This document shows, one piece after another, positions 8,115 to 17,338 of a DNA stretch of 53,142 nt. The translations under genes were made by a program, and so were the position numbers. The stretch is from assembly GCA_947644195.1 (NCBI GenBank), contig CANRZB010000021.1, positions 1 through 53,142 on the forward strand, in the 5' to 3' direction. Origin of the DNA: an uncultured Clostridium sp. (GTDB lineage: Bacteria > Bacillota > Clostridia > Lachnospirales > Lachnospiraceae). Position 1 is the first letter of the stretch. Every line of letters starts with the position of its first letter. The notes under the pieces are model-generated. The model did no database searches and was not told the origin of the DNA. It saw only the letters and a list, made by a program, of their open reading frames with translations.

Positions 8115-8777
8115 CTACTCGCCCAATTTATTCTCTTCCATATTGCCCTTCCAAACCTGATGCTCCCGGTCAAAGACCTCCACCACTTCAGCACCCAACA
8201 GGTTATGCATGTATTTGTAAACTTCCGTATTCCGTATCTCCCGGTCCTGTTTCCTCAAAATATGGTCCTTGAGCTCCTCCCGAAGTTCCCGAATCCGTTC
8301 TTCCTCTTCTTCAATGATTTCGGTATTATCCATTAATTCCTGGTAGCAATAGGTCATGCAGGCAATCAACAACCTCTGGTTCGCCTCCTTGATTTCCTTC
8401 GGAAGCTGTCTTTTCAATTCTTTCGATTCCGCAATCTTCTCATTGAGATCCGCAATCAGTTTCTGGTTCTTTTCCTGTTTCTTAATACGAATCGGACTGT
8501 CCGGTTCATGGCCATCGGTCATATTTTCCACGATATTATTCATGATGACCTTTTTCGCCTTATCATAATCCTTTAAATCATGTTCCGTCTGTCCCTGTTG
8601 CCGGATCAAATGATTCAATTCCTTTTCCATCCTCTTGATCTCACCGGTTTTGCGAAAATCAGGAAAGATCGCATGCCATCCTGCATCCAGGGTCAATAAC
8701 GGGACTTCTTTTCCACGCAGTGCCTGCATATATTGATATTCCATCTCTGCATCTGATTTTTTTCTTTTCTTTCCCAT
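8115..8777 (-). CDS. Coiled-coil protein of unknown function (220 aa)
   Basis: I do not recognise a named family. The start ATG 8777 follows GGGGG by five bases. The N-terminus is basic (MGKKRKKSD), a short hydrophobic/aromatic patch follows (WHAIFPDF, residues 34-41), and then residues 50-185 are almost continuous charged heptad-like helix rich in E, K, L and R (for example EEEEERIRELREELKDHILR). There is no signal peptide or membrane segment, so it should be cytoplasmic. A 188-base gap separates it from the lipoprotein gene upstream, with no clear promoter; acpS lies 86 bases downstream. Confidence 0.75.
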   Translation of the reverse strand: MGKKRKKSDAEMEYQYMQALRGKEVPLLTLDAGWHAIFPDFRKTGEIKRMEKELNHLIRQQGQTEHDLKDYDKAKKVIMNNIVENMTDGHEPDSPIRIKKQEKNQKLIADLNEKIAESKELKRQLPKEIKEANQRLLIACMTYCYQELMDNTEIIEEEEERIRELREELKDHILRKQDREIRNTEVYKYMHNLLGAEVVEVFDREHQVWKGNMEENKLGE

Positions 8778-8965
8778 AGAATTCCCCCTGTAAGGTAATT
8801 ATGACAGGTGTTACCGCCATTCCGGTAAAATCCCCACAATCTAAGTAACCACTTCTGCCTTATTTTTATATCGTACAAAACAGCCTGATAATTGACCAAA
8901 AACGAAGCTATACATGAATACAACAGATGAAATGTTTGATTACCATTCATCCATCTCCCCGCCGT

Positions 8966-10339
8966 CTAATACACCTTAATGATATCCGGGCGTTCCAGCA
9001 CATTCTTTGTTTTCAGATCATAGGCAGCACTGATCTCATAATGGACCGCCGAGATCGCAGGAGAAACCAAACGCACGCTGCGCAGTAATAGCTTTCCCTC
9101 CCGGATGCCAACCGTCTCCATCGGTGGATACAGATAAAGAGCCGCCTCCCAAGACACGGTCTCATCCAACCCGTCTTCCACAGAAACCATCGCCTCGGAA
9201 ACTGCCCGTTTTCTCCAGCCGTTTTCCAGATACTCCGTCACTGCACGATCATGCTGTAATGCCTGAAAATCATCGATAGAGCTATGGAACAGGCACCAAT
9301 GTACTCCCACCCCATCTTTCCCACGTTCCCGGATAGCCAGGTACAATTCATTCTGGTACAGTTCCAAACCTGTAATACTATAGTCTTGATAGGAAGCATC
9401 ATTTTGTGACTCCAGTTTCTGCAAGGATTCCAGCAATTGTTCCTGACTGACAGCGCATACCGCTTGTTCTTCCCCAAGACGGTACTGCCAAACCGATTTA
9501 AAATCCTGCGTAAAATAGAGACTATCTCCACTGGTTACTACCGAATTATAACATTCGTAAAATCCCTCTTTTAAATTCGGCGCTCTATTGTCTCCATAGA
9601 TCTGCCATGCCTTTTCCTGTGCCGTGTCCAGACAATACAGATTTCCCCCGTCCTGGATAAAAACATTGCCGTCTATACAGACGGTTTCGCGATTTCTGCC
9701 CATTACAATATCCGGTCTCGTCCAATGCATTTCTTCACATAACGGAGCGGTTTCGTCTGTCGACAGTTCCAGCTTATGGATCAGATTGTCATCCTCATAA
9801 ATCACGCAGGAATCTGGTACCAGGCAGAAATCATCCCTTTCCGATTGTGCCAATCCTTTCCGCTCCTTCCAGAGCAGCACATCCCCCTCCTGTGTTTTCT
9901 GAATGGGAACTCTCCACAATACCGTATCCGCTGTGATTTCCTCCCATTTTTTATAATATAGCTCCTGATTGGTAACGGATAGGATCTCCACTACTTCTTC
10001 CTCTGGAAACTTTTGTGGCGAGGAACCATCTAAATTCCGCTGAACTAGAACAGTCTCCGTTTTTTCTTCATTTAATTCCATCTGATAAGAATTGCTGTCA
10101 TTGGAATATTTTTTGCCAACAGCATTTTCTTTCTCTGATTCCTCATAGCCATGCCAGAATTTCTCCGCAACTTCTTCTGCGTCTGCTTCGGTCCCATCCT
10201 TTTTCGATCCGCATCCCGCTAGAGAGAACAAAACGATGGTCATGCAAATTCCAAACCAGCAGCTCCTCCAGCGGGAACGGTGTGTTATCAGAGCTATGGT
10301 ACCACCCCGGTTCCCTGCCCGATCAGATCTATTATCCAT
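8966..10339 (-). CDS. Predicted lipoprotein (457 aa)
   Basis: ATG 10339 is preceded by GGAGAGG with suitable spacing. After an unusually long basic N-region (residues 1-25) comes a hydrophobic stretch (CWFGICMTIVLFSLAGCG) ending in the lipobox LAGC, so the protein should be lipidated and anchored on the outer face of the membrane. The mature part has repeated short strands with turns (LYCLDTAQEKAW, SLYFTQDFKSVWQYRL, LYLAIRERG), suggesting a beta-propeller-like sensor or adhesin, similar in style to DUF5050 proteins. No catalytic motif is seen. It is separated from the LuxC operon by a strong hairpin and probably transcribed alone. Confidence 0.75.
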   Translation of the reverse strand: MDNRSDRAGNRGGTIALITHRSRWRSCWFGICMTIVLFSLAGCGSKKDGTEADAEEVAEKFWHGYEESEKENAVGKKYSNDSNSYQMELNEEKTETVLVQRNLDGSSPQKFPEEEVVEILSVTNQELYYKKWEEITADTVLWRVPIQKTQEGDVLLWKERKGLAQSERDDFCLVPDSCVIYEDDNLIHKLELSTDETAPLCEEMHWTRPDIVMGRNRETVCIDGNVFIQDGGNLYCLDTAQEKAWQIYGDNRAPNLKEGFYECYNSVVTSGDSLYFTQDFKSVWQYRLGEEQAVCAVSQEQLLESLQKLESQNDASYQDYSITGLELYQNELYLAIRERGKDGVGVHWCLFHSSIDDFQALQHDRAVTEYLENGWRKRAVSEAMVSVEDGLDETVSWEAALYLYPPMETVGIREGKLLLRSVRLVSPAISAVHYEISAAYDLKTKNVLERPDIIKVY

Positions 10340-10402
10340 CCTGCCCTCTCCTTCCCCTTTTCGGTGCGTCATTGCAAACCATAAATCTGCAAATATTATA
10401 AC

Positions 10403-10444
10403 AATATGAGTTACTATTCCCAACTAGGAATAGTAACTCATATT
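10403..10444 (-). terminator. Perfect 18-bp hairpin ending the LuxC operon
   Basis: An 18-base arm at 10403-10420 is the exact reverse complement of 10427-10444, with a six-base loop (CAACTA). On the minus strand the stem lies 22 bases after the luxC stop and is followed by TTGTTATAATATTT, only moderately T-rich. I read it as the terminator of the nine-gene operon; the perfect symmetry means it could act in either direction. Confidence 0.6.
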
Positions 10445-10466
10445 CTGCTTCCTTTTCTAGAGCAAC

Positions 10467-11717
10467 CTATATATTTACCGAGATATTTCTCGTCATCTCA
10501 TTCATCAGATTATAGCCGTCCCAATCCAATTCGAAATCCAGCGTTTTTCCTACCGGAACTACCCGGTCGATTCCTCCCGGACAGCTCTCCCGAATAAAGT
10601 GTTCCATCGTTTCCTTCGGTACGTTCAATGCCGCAACGGTCTGTAGTTTGGTAACGCAGACTGGCAAAATGTCCCGGAGATCATTGGTTTGGTATTCAAA
10701 AAACAAACCGCTGTTATGTTTCACTTCCAAAAGAGTCGCTTCCACCCGATCAATCTGAACCCGGTTAATTCGATTCTCCTGGTCATACTCCAGATAACGA
10801 GGGTTAACACCTTCTCCACAAACAGCCGCATATTGCAGGGCAGCATCTAATTTATCAATGACCTGCACCGCTCCCAGGCTGTATTTCTGCGTAACCAGTT
10901 TCGATAATTCTCCCCAGAAAATTTCCTGCGCTTCGGCGACTTTTTCTCCCATCCAGACCAGTAATTTCGGACTGGTACATGCATTCTGGTCATTCAGATA
11001 CGTATCGTTATAAAAACCATTTGCCGCTTCCGCATATTGATTCTGTTCCAGATAACGGTCTGCATCAATGATACAGATGGAATAGCGATCTGCAAAGCAG
11101 ATCTCCTTTGTCCTCGGACCGATCGGAGATTCCCGCAAAGTGGCAACCGTCTGGTCTCCCCCCCAGATAATCCTTACATCACATAATGCTGAAAAAAAAT
11201 CGTTAATTTTTTTATCCCTGCCATACTGCACAAGCAGAATATAGGGAGCTAGATTAGGAAATTCCTGTATCGTTTCCTGTAACGCATCCACGATGATGTC
11301 CACCTGGTCAAAATGCTTCGACGGAAGCCGTACAATATTTTTATTCCCGGCAAACAGAGATGCCAGCATTGAATAGGCAAAATTGACCGCTACATTGGAA
11401 GGTGCAATATGGAACGCAATTCCACGGCCCAGGCGCAATCCCTCCACGGCATACTTCTTTTTCATAGATTCCACAGATGCCCGACGACACCAGAACCCTA
11501 ACGTCACAATATCCGGGAATACATTGGCCCCTTTGACATGCAGCAATTTCTTGGAAAAGGAGTCCAGAAACGCTACCACATGTTCCGCAAATGGAATCTG
11601 TGCAGGAACCGTATCCATCTTCGTCAGCAAATCAAAATCCCCGACACGGAATGTTACCTTTTTCTGAATATATTCACATTCCGCTTCCCCGCTAAAATTT
11701 TTGAGCATAGGTATCAC
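10467..11717 (-). CDS. luxC: LuxC-type acyl reductase
   Basis: The 416-aa product belongs to the LuxC acyl-CoA/acyl-protein reductase family (PF05893), which reduces an activated acyl group to an aldehyde with NADPH in an aldehyde-dehydrogenase fold. Visible are HIAPSNVAVNF (103-113) and GGDQTV (186-191) in the nucleotide-binding part and the active-site cysteine C247 in NDQNACTSPK. GTG 11717 has AAGGGGG four bases upstream and overlaps the end of the luxE gene by 26 bases, indicating translational coupling. There is no luciferase (luxAB) nearby, so the role is aldehyde formation for biosynthesis, not bioluminescence. Confidence 0.88.
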   Translation of the reverse strand: MIPMLKNFSGEAECEYIQKKVTFRVGDFDLLTKMDTVPAQIPFAEHVVAFLDSFSKKLLHVKGANVFPDIVTLGFWCRRASVESMKKKYAVEGLRLGRGIAFHIAPSNVAVNFAYSMLASLFAGNKNIVRLPSKHFDQVDIIVDALQETIQEFPNLAPYILLVQYGRDKKINDFFSALCDVRIIWGGDQTVATLRESPIGPRTKEICFADRYSICIIDADRYLEQNQYAEAANGFYNDTYLNDQNACTSPKLLVWMGEKVAEAQEIFWGELSKLVTQKYSLGAVQVIDKLDAALQYAAVCGEGVNPRYLEYDQENRINRVQIDRVEATLLEVKHNSGLFFEYQTNDLRDILPVCVTKLQTVAALNVPKETMEHFIRESCPGGIDRVVPVGKTLDFELDWDGYNLMNEMTRNISVNI

Positions 11718-12786
11718 TGCACCCCCTTATCTCTGCATTTTTCAATCGTCCTATGATCTTGAAATATTTTCCCTTCCTGCCACACGGACAATCATCCTCA
11801 CCTAAGAGGATTCCTTCGTCTTCGGTAAGCAGAGAATGGCCCGGATAGGATTCCGGCAGAGTAGAAACCACCTGGATCACTCCTTTTTCTCCCACCGCAC
11901 AAGGCTGTAAGGTCGTTTCATTCCTCATAATCACATCCGAAAAAATACTGGTATGGAGATGCCCCTCCTCACACTGCATATACACGCATCCTGTCTGTTC
12001 TACCATGCCATAGTAATCGTGTACGTCATACAGACCGCATACTTCTGTCAGCGCATCCCGGAAAGCATCCGCAGAAACCGCCTCGGAAACCAGCTTTTTC
12101 CATCCGCCTCCATGAATTAATATGCCTTTAGACAAATCAAAGGTAGTACCATCCGTCTCTTTTAATTTTTTCAACGCCTTATAGAAATGCTGCCAGATCA
12201 TAAACGTAAATCCAAACAACAGAATTTTCTCCCCGGCATGTTTCTCCAGAAACTCCTCCAATGCCGCCACATTTATATTCATATCATCATCCAGGACATA
12301 GGTCTTGTCCGTACCGAACATGGAAAATCCCAGAATACCTGCTCCCCTGGCAGAAAACATCAGACGGTTTTTTACCACCGAAGGGCAGTCGATGATTAAC
12401 ATCGGAAGACGGTTGGAACCGGTAAACTCCGATACAATTTTTACCAACGTCTTTTGCTGGTAACTGGCGGTGGCACGGTTCAGATAGATCTTGGAAACCG
12501 CCTGGCCTGTCGTACCGGACGAAGTCATTGTCTTAAAGATCTCCTCCTTCGGCACGCTCTGTAGATCCAATTCCTTAAACAGTCGCACCGGCAAAAATGG
12601 GATCTCATCGTATTCCTGAATTTCCTCTGGATCTTTCCCCAGGCAATCTAACATTATGTGATAATATTCACAATGTTTTGCATGATGTCTGGTTAGAGCA
12701 AGCAGGCGGTCATTCAAAAATTTCCTCTTTTCCTGCTTATCCAGCGAATAGGGTGCAATTTCTAATAACTCACTAAAATCTTTCAT
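11692..12786 (-). CDS. luxE: LuxE-type acyl-protein synthetase
   Basis: A 364-aa member of the LuxE acyl-protein synthetase family (PF04443, ANL superfamily). LuxE activates a carboxylate as acyl-AMP and carries it as a thioester for reduction by LuxC. The P-loop-like TSSGTTGQAVS is at 88-98 and YGMVEQTG, the adenylation motif, near 269-276. Near the C-terminus are CPCGRKGKYFKIIGR and a lone Cys356, positioned like the acyl-carrying cysteine near the end of Vibrio LuxE. Start ATG 12786 follows AAAGGAAG. It sits 16 bases after the AMP ligase and overlaps luxC. Confidence 0.87.
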   Translation of the reverse strand: MKDFSELLEIAPYSLDKQEKRKFLNDRLLALTRHHAKHCEYYHIMLDCLGKDPEEIQEYDEIPFLPVRLFKELDLQSVPKEEIFKTMTSSGTTGQAVSKIYLNRATASYQQKTLVKIVSEFTGSNRLPMLIIDCPSVVKNRLMFSARGAGILGFSMFGTDKTYVLDDDMNINVAALEEFLEKHAGEKILLFGFTFMIWQHFYKALKKLKETDGTTFDLSKGILIHGGGWKKLVSEAVSADAFRDALTEVCGLYDVHDYYGMVEQTGCVYMQCEEGHLHTSIFSDVIMRNETTLQPCAVGEKGVIQVVSTLPESYPGHSLLTEDEGILLGEDDCPCGRKGKYFKIIGRLKNAEIRGCSDTYAQKF

Positions 12787-12802
12787 AGGACGCTTCCTTT
12801 AA

Positions 12803-14221
12803 CTAATCGTAGTTTTCTAATGCTGCATATTGGGTTTTTCCGGAATCGTTCTTTGGAATTTCCGAAATCACTTTTACCTGAAATGCCACCGGATTCAGCC
12901 CAGTAATTTCAGCGATATACTCCCTGGCCTGCTTGCTGATCTCCTCCTTCGTGACATAGATACACATATGGTCGTCTGTCCCCACACAGGCACAGTCCAT
13001 ATAATCAAATTTCGCCTTGAGCAGACGTTCCACCTCGTCCAGATTGACCCGGTTGCCGTACACCTTCAGAAACCGTTTCTTCCTTCCAACGATATAATAG
13101 TAGCCGTCCTCATCCCGCTGCGCCATATCGCCGGTTTCCAGACGTCCGTGCCGCTCATCCCCTTTGGCAAGGTCTTCCCCACATTCTGCATAACCAAGCG
13201 TGACATTCGGCCCCTCATACACCAGTTCCCCGGTTACCTTCGGTTCTTCCACCACGTTTCCGTCGGCGTCAATCAGGGTAAAAGATCCGCCCGGAATGGC
13301 AATTCCCATACTTCCGTATTTTTCTAGTGATTTTTCATAGGGAAGATAGGACATTCTGGCAGTCGCCTCGCACTGCCCATACATCACGACAAAGCGTTTC
13401 CCCTGTTCCTGCGCATAAGTTGCAAATTTTTTATGCAGTTCCGGCGAGAGCTTACCACCCGCCTGTGTCATCGTGCGCAGGGAAGGCAGATCCATGCGGA
13501 AAAAGCGCAGCTTATCTAAGATCTCATAGTTATAAGGAACACCGCCAAACGAAGTCGCTTCCTCTTCCCGGAAGAACCCCCAGAACTCTTTCTGCATCAG
13601 ACTCTTATCCGTCAACAAAATCGTAGCGCCCACCAGAATATGACTGTTGATGATCGACAGGCCATAGGTATAATTCATCGGCAGCGTCGTAATCGGCCGC
13701 TCCGTCTGATCCAGTTCCAGATACTTTGCAATCGACTCCGCATTTGCCGCGATATTGGTATAACTCTGGCGAACCAGCTTCGGACTTCCCGTACTGCCCG
13801 ATGTTGTCAGAAGCAACGCCAGGTCATCATGGAGCGGATAGCTCCTAGCAAAATCCGTTTTTACCACCGAATACCCATAACCGGAAGTCACCTCCGCAAA
13901 ATCGCCATATTTCTGAGAGTCCGCAGAATCCAGCCACAAGAACTGCGGCTGATAGATGGACAAAAGATTTTCAACTAATTCCACATCAATCTTGCCATTT
14001 AACAGAACCGGCACTATCCCACCACGGAGACATGCCAGATAAGACATGACAGAACCGATCACATTATTGGTAAATAAGAACACCAGGCTTCTCTTTGGTA
14101 TGACCTGCAAAATTTCGTCTGCATACTGCGTCAGATCACGGTATTTCACAGACTGACCGTCGTCGGACCGCAACATGATATGATCCGCATACCGTTCCTG
14201 TTCCTCATAAAAAGCTGCCAT
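12803..14221 (-). CDS. AMP-dependent acyl/aminoacyl ligase
   Basis: A 472-aa ANL-family adenylating enzyme. Motifs: TSGSTGSPK at 140-148, YGQCEAT at 281-287, TGD at 364-366, the hinge GRKKRFLKVYGNRVN at 379-393 and the catalytic C-terminal lysine K462 in PKNDSGKTQY. The compact size and the adjacent acyl carrier protein (17 bases upstream) suggest it loads a carboxylic or amino acid onto that carrier, as DltA or stand-alone adenylation enzymes do. Substrate cannot be read from the sequence. GGGAG precedes ATG 14221. Confidence 0.88.
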   Translation of the reverse strand: MAAFYEEQERYADHIMLRSDDGQSVKYRDLTQYADEILQVIPKRSLVFLFTNNVIGSVMSYLACLRGGIVPVLLNGKIDVELVENLLSIYQPQFLWLDSADSQKYGDFAEVTSGYGYSVVKTDFARSYPLHDDLALLLTTSGSTGSPKLVRQSYTNIAANAESIAKYLELDQTERPITTLPMNYTYGLSIINSHILVGATILLTDKSLMQKEFWGFFREEEATSFGGVPYNYEILDKLRFFRMDLPSLRTMTQAGGKLSPELHKKFATYAQEQGKRFVVMYGQCEATARMSYLPYEKSLEKYGSMGIAIPGGSFTLIDADGNVVEEPKVTGELVYEGPNVTLGYAECGEDLAKGDERHGRLETGDMAQRDEDGYYYIVGRKKRFLKVYGNRVNLDEVERLLKAKFDYMDCACVGTDDHMCIYVTKEEISKQAREYIAEITGLNPVAFQVKVISEIPKNDSGKTQYAALENYD

Positions 14222-14238
14222 ACTAGTCTCCCATCCTT

Positions 14239-14478
14239 TTATTCAAAACTGATATCATATTTGCCCAGGATCTCTTTTCCTTTCTCAAAAGAACTCAGGT
14301 CAATGATATCATCCGTATCCATCATAATTCCAAACGCATCTTCAATGGCAGCGACCAAGGTCATATGGCCGACGGAATCCCATGCCGGAATTGCCTGATA
14401 TTCTAATCCTTCCACCTGATCCGGTGTGATTTCCAAAGTTTCTGTAAATGCGTTCGTGTACTTTTCTAAATTTGTCAT
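14239..14478 (-). CDS. Acyl carrier protein (79 aa)
   Basis: A small acidic four-helix carrier with the phosphopantetheine attachment serine S35 in AWDSVGHMTL, followed by the typical second helix (AIEDAFGIMMDTDDI). ATG 14478 follows GGAGGAG by three to four bases; the longer frame to 14568 runs into the tktC 3' end and lacks a site. DSVGH instead of the fatty-acid DSLD/E marks a specialised carrier like those working with stand-alone adenylation enzymes. It lies between the split transketolase and the ligase that probably charges it. Confidence 0.9.
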   Translation of the reverse strand: MTNLEKYTNAFTETLEITPDQVEGLEYQAIPAWDSVGHMTLVAAIEDAFGIMMDTDDIIDLSSFEKGKEILGKYDISFE

Positions 14479-14570
14479 TTTTCTCCTCCATCCACTTTTT
14501 CTTTTTCCACGACAGAAAAAATCATCTTCGACCCTGTCTATCGCATGCAAAAACCGGCGCATCAGCAAAA

Positions 14571-15560
14571 TTACAATCCAATGCCCCGAATTCTATTACT
14601 TATATTATGGGCAATCTGTTCGCTTGTCAAGCCGTATTTCTCCAAAATATACTCATAGGAACCGGCATGGGTAAACTCATCTGGAACGCCAAGCATCATC
14701 TGCGGCGCCCTGCCACCGATCCCTGCCATATGCTCTGCCACAGCGCTTCCCAGCCCACCCCGGATGGAATGTTCCTCCACGGTAACGACCAGTTTTGCCT
14801 GAAATGCCTCTTCTACCATCCTGGTATCTAACGGTTTGATCGTATGCATATCAATGACCTGACACTCGATTCCCTGCTCTGCCAGAATCTCAGCCGCTTT
14901 CAGAGAACGATCCACCATGGTTCCAGTCGCAATGACCGCCACATCCCCGCCCTCACGCAGTCGGATTGCCTTTCCAATCTCATAGTCATAGGCTTCCTGG
15001 TAGACAATCGGATTATTCATTGTCCCTGTCAGGCGCAGATAGACCGGACCCGGGTAGGCTGCGGCCGCCTTTACTGCATAATAGGTTTCCGTACAGTCTG
15101 CCGGAGAGAGCACCACCAGATTCGGAATACTTCTGGCGATCGCCAGATCTTCAATACAAGTATGCGTAGCGCCCAAAACACTGACAGAAAATCCCGAAGT
15201 CAGCCCGACCAGTTTGATCGGTAATTTCATATATCCCATATTGACCCGAACCTGGTCTAACGCCCTGGTTACGGCAAAAGATGCATAGGTGGTGGCAAAG
15301 GTGGTAAATCCCTCTTTTGCCAATCCTGCTGCCACCCCGACCAAATTTTGTTCCGCGATCCCGACATTATATAACCGCTCTGGATATTTTTCCCGAAATC
15401 GGTCCAAACCGGAATAAAAACATAGATCCGCTGTCACGATAGACAAACTGTCATCCATCTCCGGCAGCTCCATCGCCGCCATGCCAAATGCTCCACAGGA
15501 ACCCAGTCTGGACATCACACGGATGGTTGCAGATTTCAATTCTTTTCCTTGTGTACTCAT
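14571..15560 (-). CDS. Transketolase-like C-terminal subunit
   Basis: Split transketolases consist of an N-terminal ThDP-pyrophosphate-binding half and a C-terminal half with the pyrimidine-binding and C domains; this is the latter (329 aa). The ThDP-activating glutamate is E70 in VGIAEQNLVG; SGFSVSVLGATHTCIEDLA and the C-domain VVTVEEHSIRGGLGSAV follow. Start ATG 15560 carries the shared leader AAGGAGGCTCGCAG. A 111-base gap separates it from the N-terminal subunit, the widest gap in the operon, and contains that repeated leader. It should form an alpha2beta2 enzyme with the upstream product and transfer a two-carbon ketol unit. Confidence 0.9.
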   Translation of the reverse strand: MSTQGKELKSATIRVMSRLGSCGAFGMAAMELPEMDDSLSIVTADLCFYSGLDRFREKYPERLYNVGIAEQNLVGVAAGLAKEGFTTFATTYASFAVTRALDQVRVNMGYMKLPIKLVGLTSGFSVSVLGATHTCIEDLAIARSIPNLVVLSPADCTETYYAVKAAAAYPGPVYLRLTGTMNNPIVYQEAYDYEIGKAIRLREGGDVAVIATGTMVDRSLKAAEILAEQGIECQVIDMHTIKPLDTRMVEEAFQAKLVVTVEEHSIRGGLGSAVAEHMAGIGGRAPQMMLGVPDEFTHAGSYEYILEKYGLTSEQIAHNISNRIRGIGL

Positions 15561-15586
15561 ACTGCGAGCCTCCTTTCCTGCAATCC
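15553..15586 (-). repeat. Shared 34-nt translation-initiation leader, copy 1
   Basis: On the minus strand: GGATTG, five variable bases, AAGGAGGCTCGCAG, T, ATGAGTAC, the last eight bases being the start of the transketolase C gene. The same arrangement with identical spacing occurs before the GT2 gene (19018-19051) and prfC (31608-31641). Similarity to the GT2 copy extends further upstream: TGCAAGCA lies exactly 15 bases before GGATTG in both. Confidence 0.8.
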
Positions 15587-15671
15587 GAACGCTTGCCGGA
15601 CTGCTTGCAATCTATCTTCCAATAAGCCGGAGTGCGTCTTCGTCCCACTTCGGTCCGCACTAACTGACTTC

Positions 15672-16493
15672 TCAATCTGCCACTTCCTGGACTGCCTGCT
15701 CATATTGCTTTGTATTCAAGGCACCGTTATGCCATAATGGATTCCCCTCCATAAAGGAAACTCCTTTTCCCTTTACCGTATTCGCAATCACAACATAAGG
15801 CCGATCACTGTTCTCCGTCAAGGCGGTATATAGCGCCTCCACATCATGGCCGTCTACAGATGCCGTTTTCCAGCCAAAACTCTTCCACTTATCTTCGAAC
15901 GGTGCCAGGGATAAAATCTGATCGGTCTGTCCGTCATATTGCAGCTGATTCTGATCTACAATTACCACCAGATTATCTAAGCCGTAATGGCTGGCAGACG
16001 CTGCCGCCTCCCAGATCGATCCCTCATCACATTCACCATCTCCAACGATCACATAGACTTTGGAAGTTTCATTTCCCTTTCTCTTTAATCCGAGGCACAT
16101 CCCGACCCCCTGGGATAACCCGTGTCCCAGACTGCCGCTGGAAAACTCAATGCCCAGGGATTCATTCATCGCAGGATGTGCGGAAAGTGGACTGTCATCC
16201 TGTTTGTAGGTCGCCAGGTCTTCTTTCGACAGAATCCCGGCCTCTGCCATAGCGGTATACAGCGCCAGCGTACCGTGTCCCTTACTAAAAATCAAACGGT
16301 CCCGTTGTTCTGCTCCCATATCCTTCCGATCATAGCGCAACACGCCCAAATACAGCACAGACATGATCTCCGCCATAGAGAGCCCACCGCCAATATGCGC
16401 CCCGGTATTTCCCAGATGATGCGTCATTTCAACCATTTCCTGTCGCATCGTCCGGGCTGCCGCCTCCATTCTGCTCCTTAATTCCTCGTTCAT
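15672..16493 (-). CDS. Transketolase-like N-terminal subunit
   Basis: A 273-aa ThDP-binding half-transketolase. The ThDP motif GDGECDEGSIWEA begins at 151 and its paired asparagine follows near 182 (VDQNQLQ); SKGHGTLALYTAM (70-82) and the HGLSQGVGMCLG helix are typical. ATG 16493 shares one base with the TAA of the SDR gene (TAATG), so the two are coupled. Together with the product of 14571-15560 it should make a complete two-subunit transketolase. Primary-metabolism transketolase is usually a single chain, and this pair's place in a biosynthetic operon argues for a dedicated ketol-transfer reaction. Confidence 0.9.
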   Translation of the reverse strand: MNEELRSRMEAAARTMRQEMVEMTHHLGNTGAHIGGGLSMAEIMSVLYLGVLRYDRKDMGAEQRDRLIFSKGHGTLALYTAMAEAGILSKEDLATYKQDDSPLSAHPAMNESLGIEFSSGSLGHGLSQGVGMCLGLKRKGNETSKVYVIVGDGECDEGSIWEAAASASHYGLDNLVVIVDQNQLQYDGQTDQILSLAPFEDKWKSFGWKTASVDGHDVEALYTALTENSDRPYVVIANTVKGKGVSFMEGNPLWHNGALNTKQYEQAVQEVAD

Positions 16494-17245
16494 TACATCC
16501 CTCCATCCACTCTTAAAACCTGGCCTGTGACAAAAGAAGACTGCTCGGATGCCAGATACAGGACTGCATCTGCTATTTCCTCCGGTCTCGCCAAACGCTG
16601 AAATGCCGTCTGCCTTACCATAGCCTCCCCTGCCTTTTCCTCCATCAGTTTCGCCATCGCCGTATCCGTCAATCCGGGTGCCACCGCATTGACACGGATA
16701 TTCCCGGCGGCCAGTTCCTTCGCTGCGGTTCTGGTCAGTGCAATGACTGCCGCTTTAGAGGTGCCATAGGCACAATTTCCGGCATCCAGCTCCAACCCGG
16801 AAATGGACGCCAGATTGACAATGGATCCACCCCCGGAACGGCCCATCATCCGGGAAACCAGCTGCATCATCTGTACCACGGAAAAATAATTGACATCAAA
16901 GACCGCGCGGATCTCCTTTAAAGAGGTCATCTGTAACAGTCCTCCATGCGCAACGCCCGCATTGTTGACTAAAATATCTATTTTTACCTTCTCCTTTACC
17001 AAACCGGACACCGCCTGTTTCACGGCTTCCTCATCGGTCAGATCAAAGTAAATCCCAGTCACGGCAACACCGTATTTCTGTTCCATCTCCTGCGCAAAAA
17101 CCGAAAATTCTTCCCGTTCCTTTCTCAGATGCGCATAGATCTGACATCCCTCCTGGCAGAACCGCTCAATAATTTTCCTGCCGATTCCACCATTCGCACC
17201 GGTTACCAGGGCAGTCTTGCCTTGTAATACCATATCATTTCTCAT
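16493..17245 (-). CDS. Short-chain dehydrogenase/reductase (FabG-like)
   Basis: A 250-aa classical SDR. NAD(P)-binding TGANGGIG at 15-22, NNAG at 94-97, catalytic Ser near 147-149, Tyr160 and Lys164 in YGTSK, and the C-terminal VTGQVLRVDGGM are all present. ATG 17245 follows AAGGGTG by five bases; the in-frame ATG at 17296 lacks a site. In the operon it probably reduces a keto group, for example the ketone left by the transketolase. Simple fatty-acid FabG function is less likely given the company. Confidence 0.9.
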   Translation of the reverse strand: MRNDMVLQGKTALVTGANGGIGRKIIERFCQEGCQIYAHLRKEREEFSVFAQEMEQKYGVAVTGIYFDLTDEEAVKQAVSGLVKEKVKIDILVNNAGVAHGGLLQMTSLKEIRAVFDVNYFSVVQMMQLVSRMMGRSGGGSIVNLASISGLELDAGNCAYGTSKAAVIALTRTAAKELAAGNIRVNAVAPGLTDTAMAKLMEEKAGEAMVRQTAFQRLARPEEIADAVLYLASEQSSFVTGQVLRVDGGM

Positions 17246-17277
17246 ATTTACACCCTTCCAAACATGCCAAGCCCCAA

Positions 17278-17298
17278 CAGTGAAGCTCCGCTTCACTG
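17278..17298 (-). other. Intra-operon hairpin between GNAT and SDR genes
   Basis: CAGTGAAGC and GCTTCACTG form a perfect nine-base stem with a three-base loop. A second small stem (CACAAA/TTTGTG) lies just before it on the minus strand. There is no T-tract after it, so it is not an obvious terminator; it may modulate mRNA stability or the level of the downstream genes. Confidence 0.4.
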
Positions 17299-17338
17299 TG
17301 GCACAAACTTTTTGTGAAAAACATCACTAGCCAATCGG

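Noticed and set aside
15451-15675. 74-codon minus-strand frame across the transketolase gap
   Set aside because: It is a shifted frame over the tktC start and the shared leader; the tktC start is well supported.
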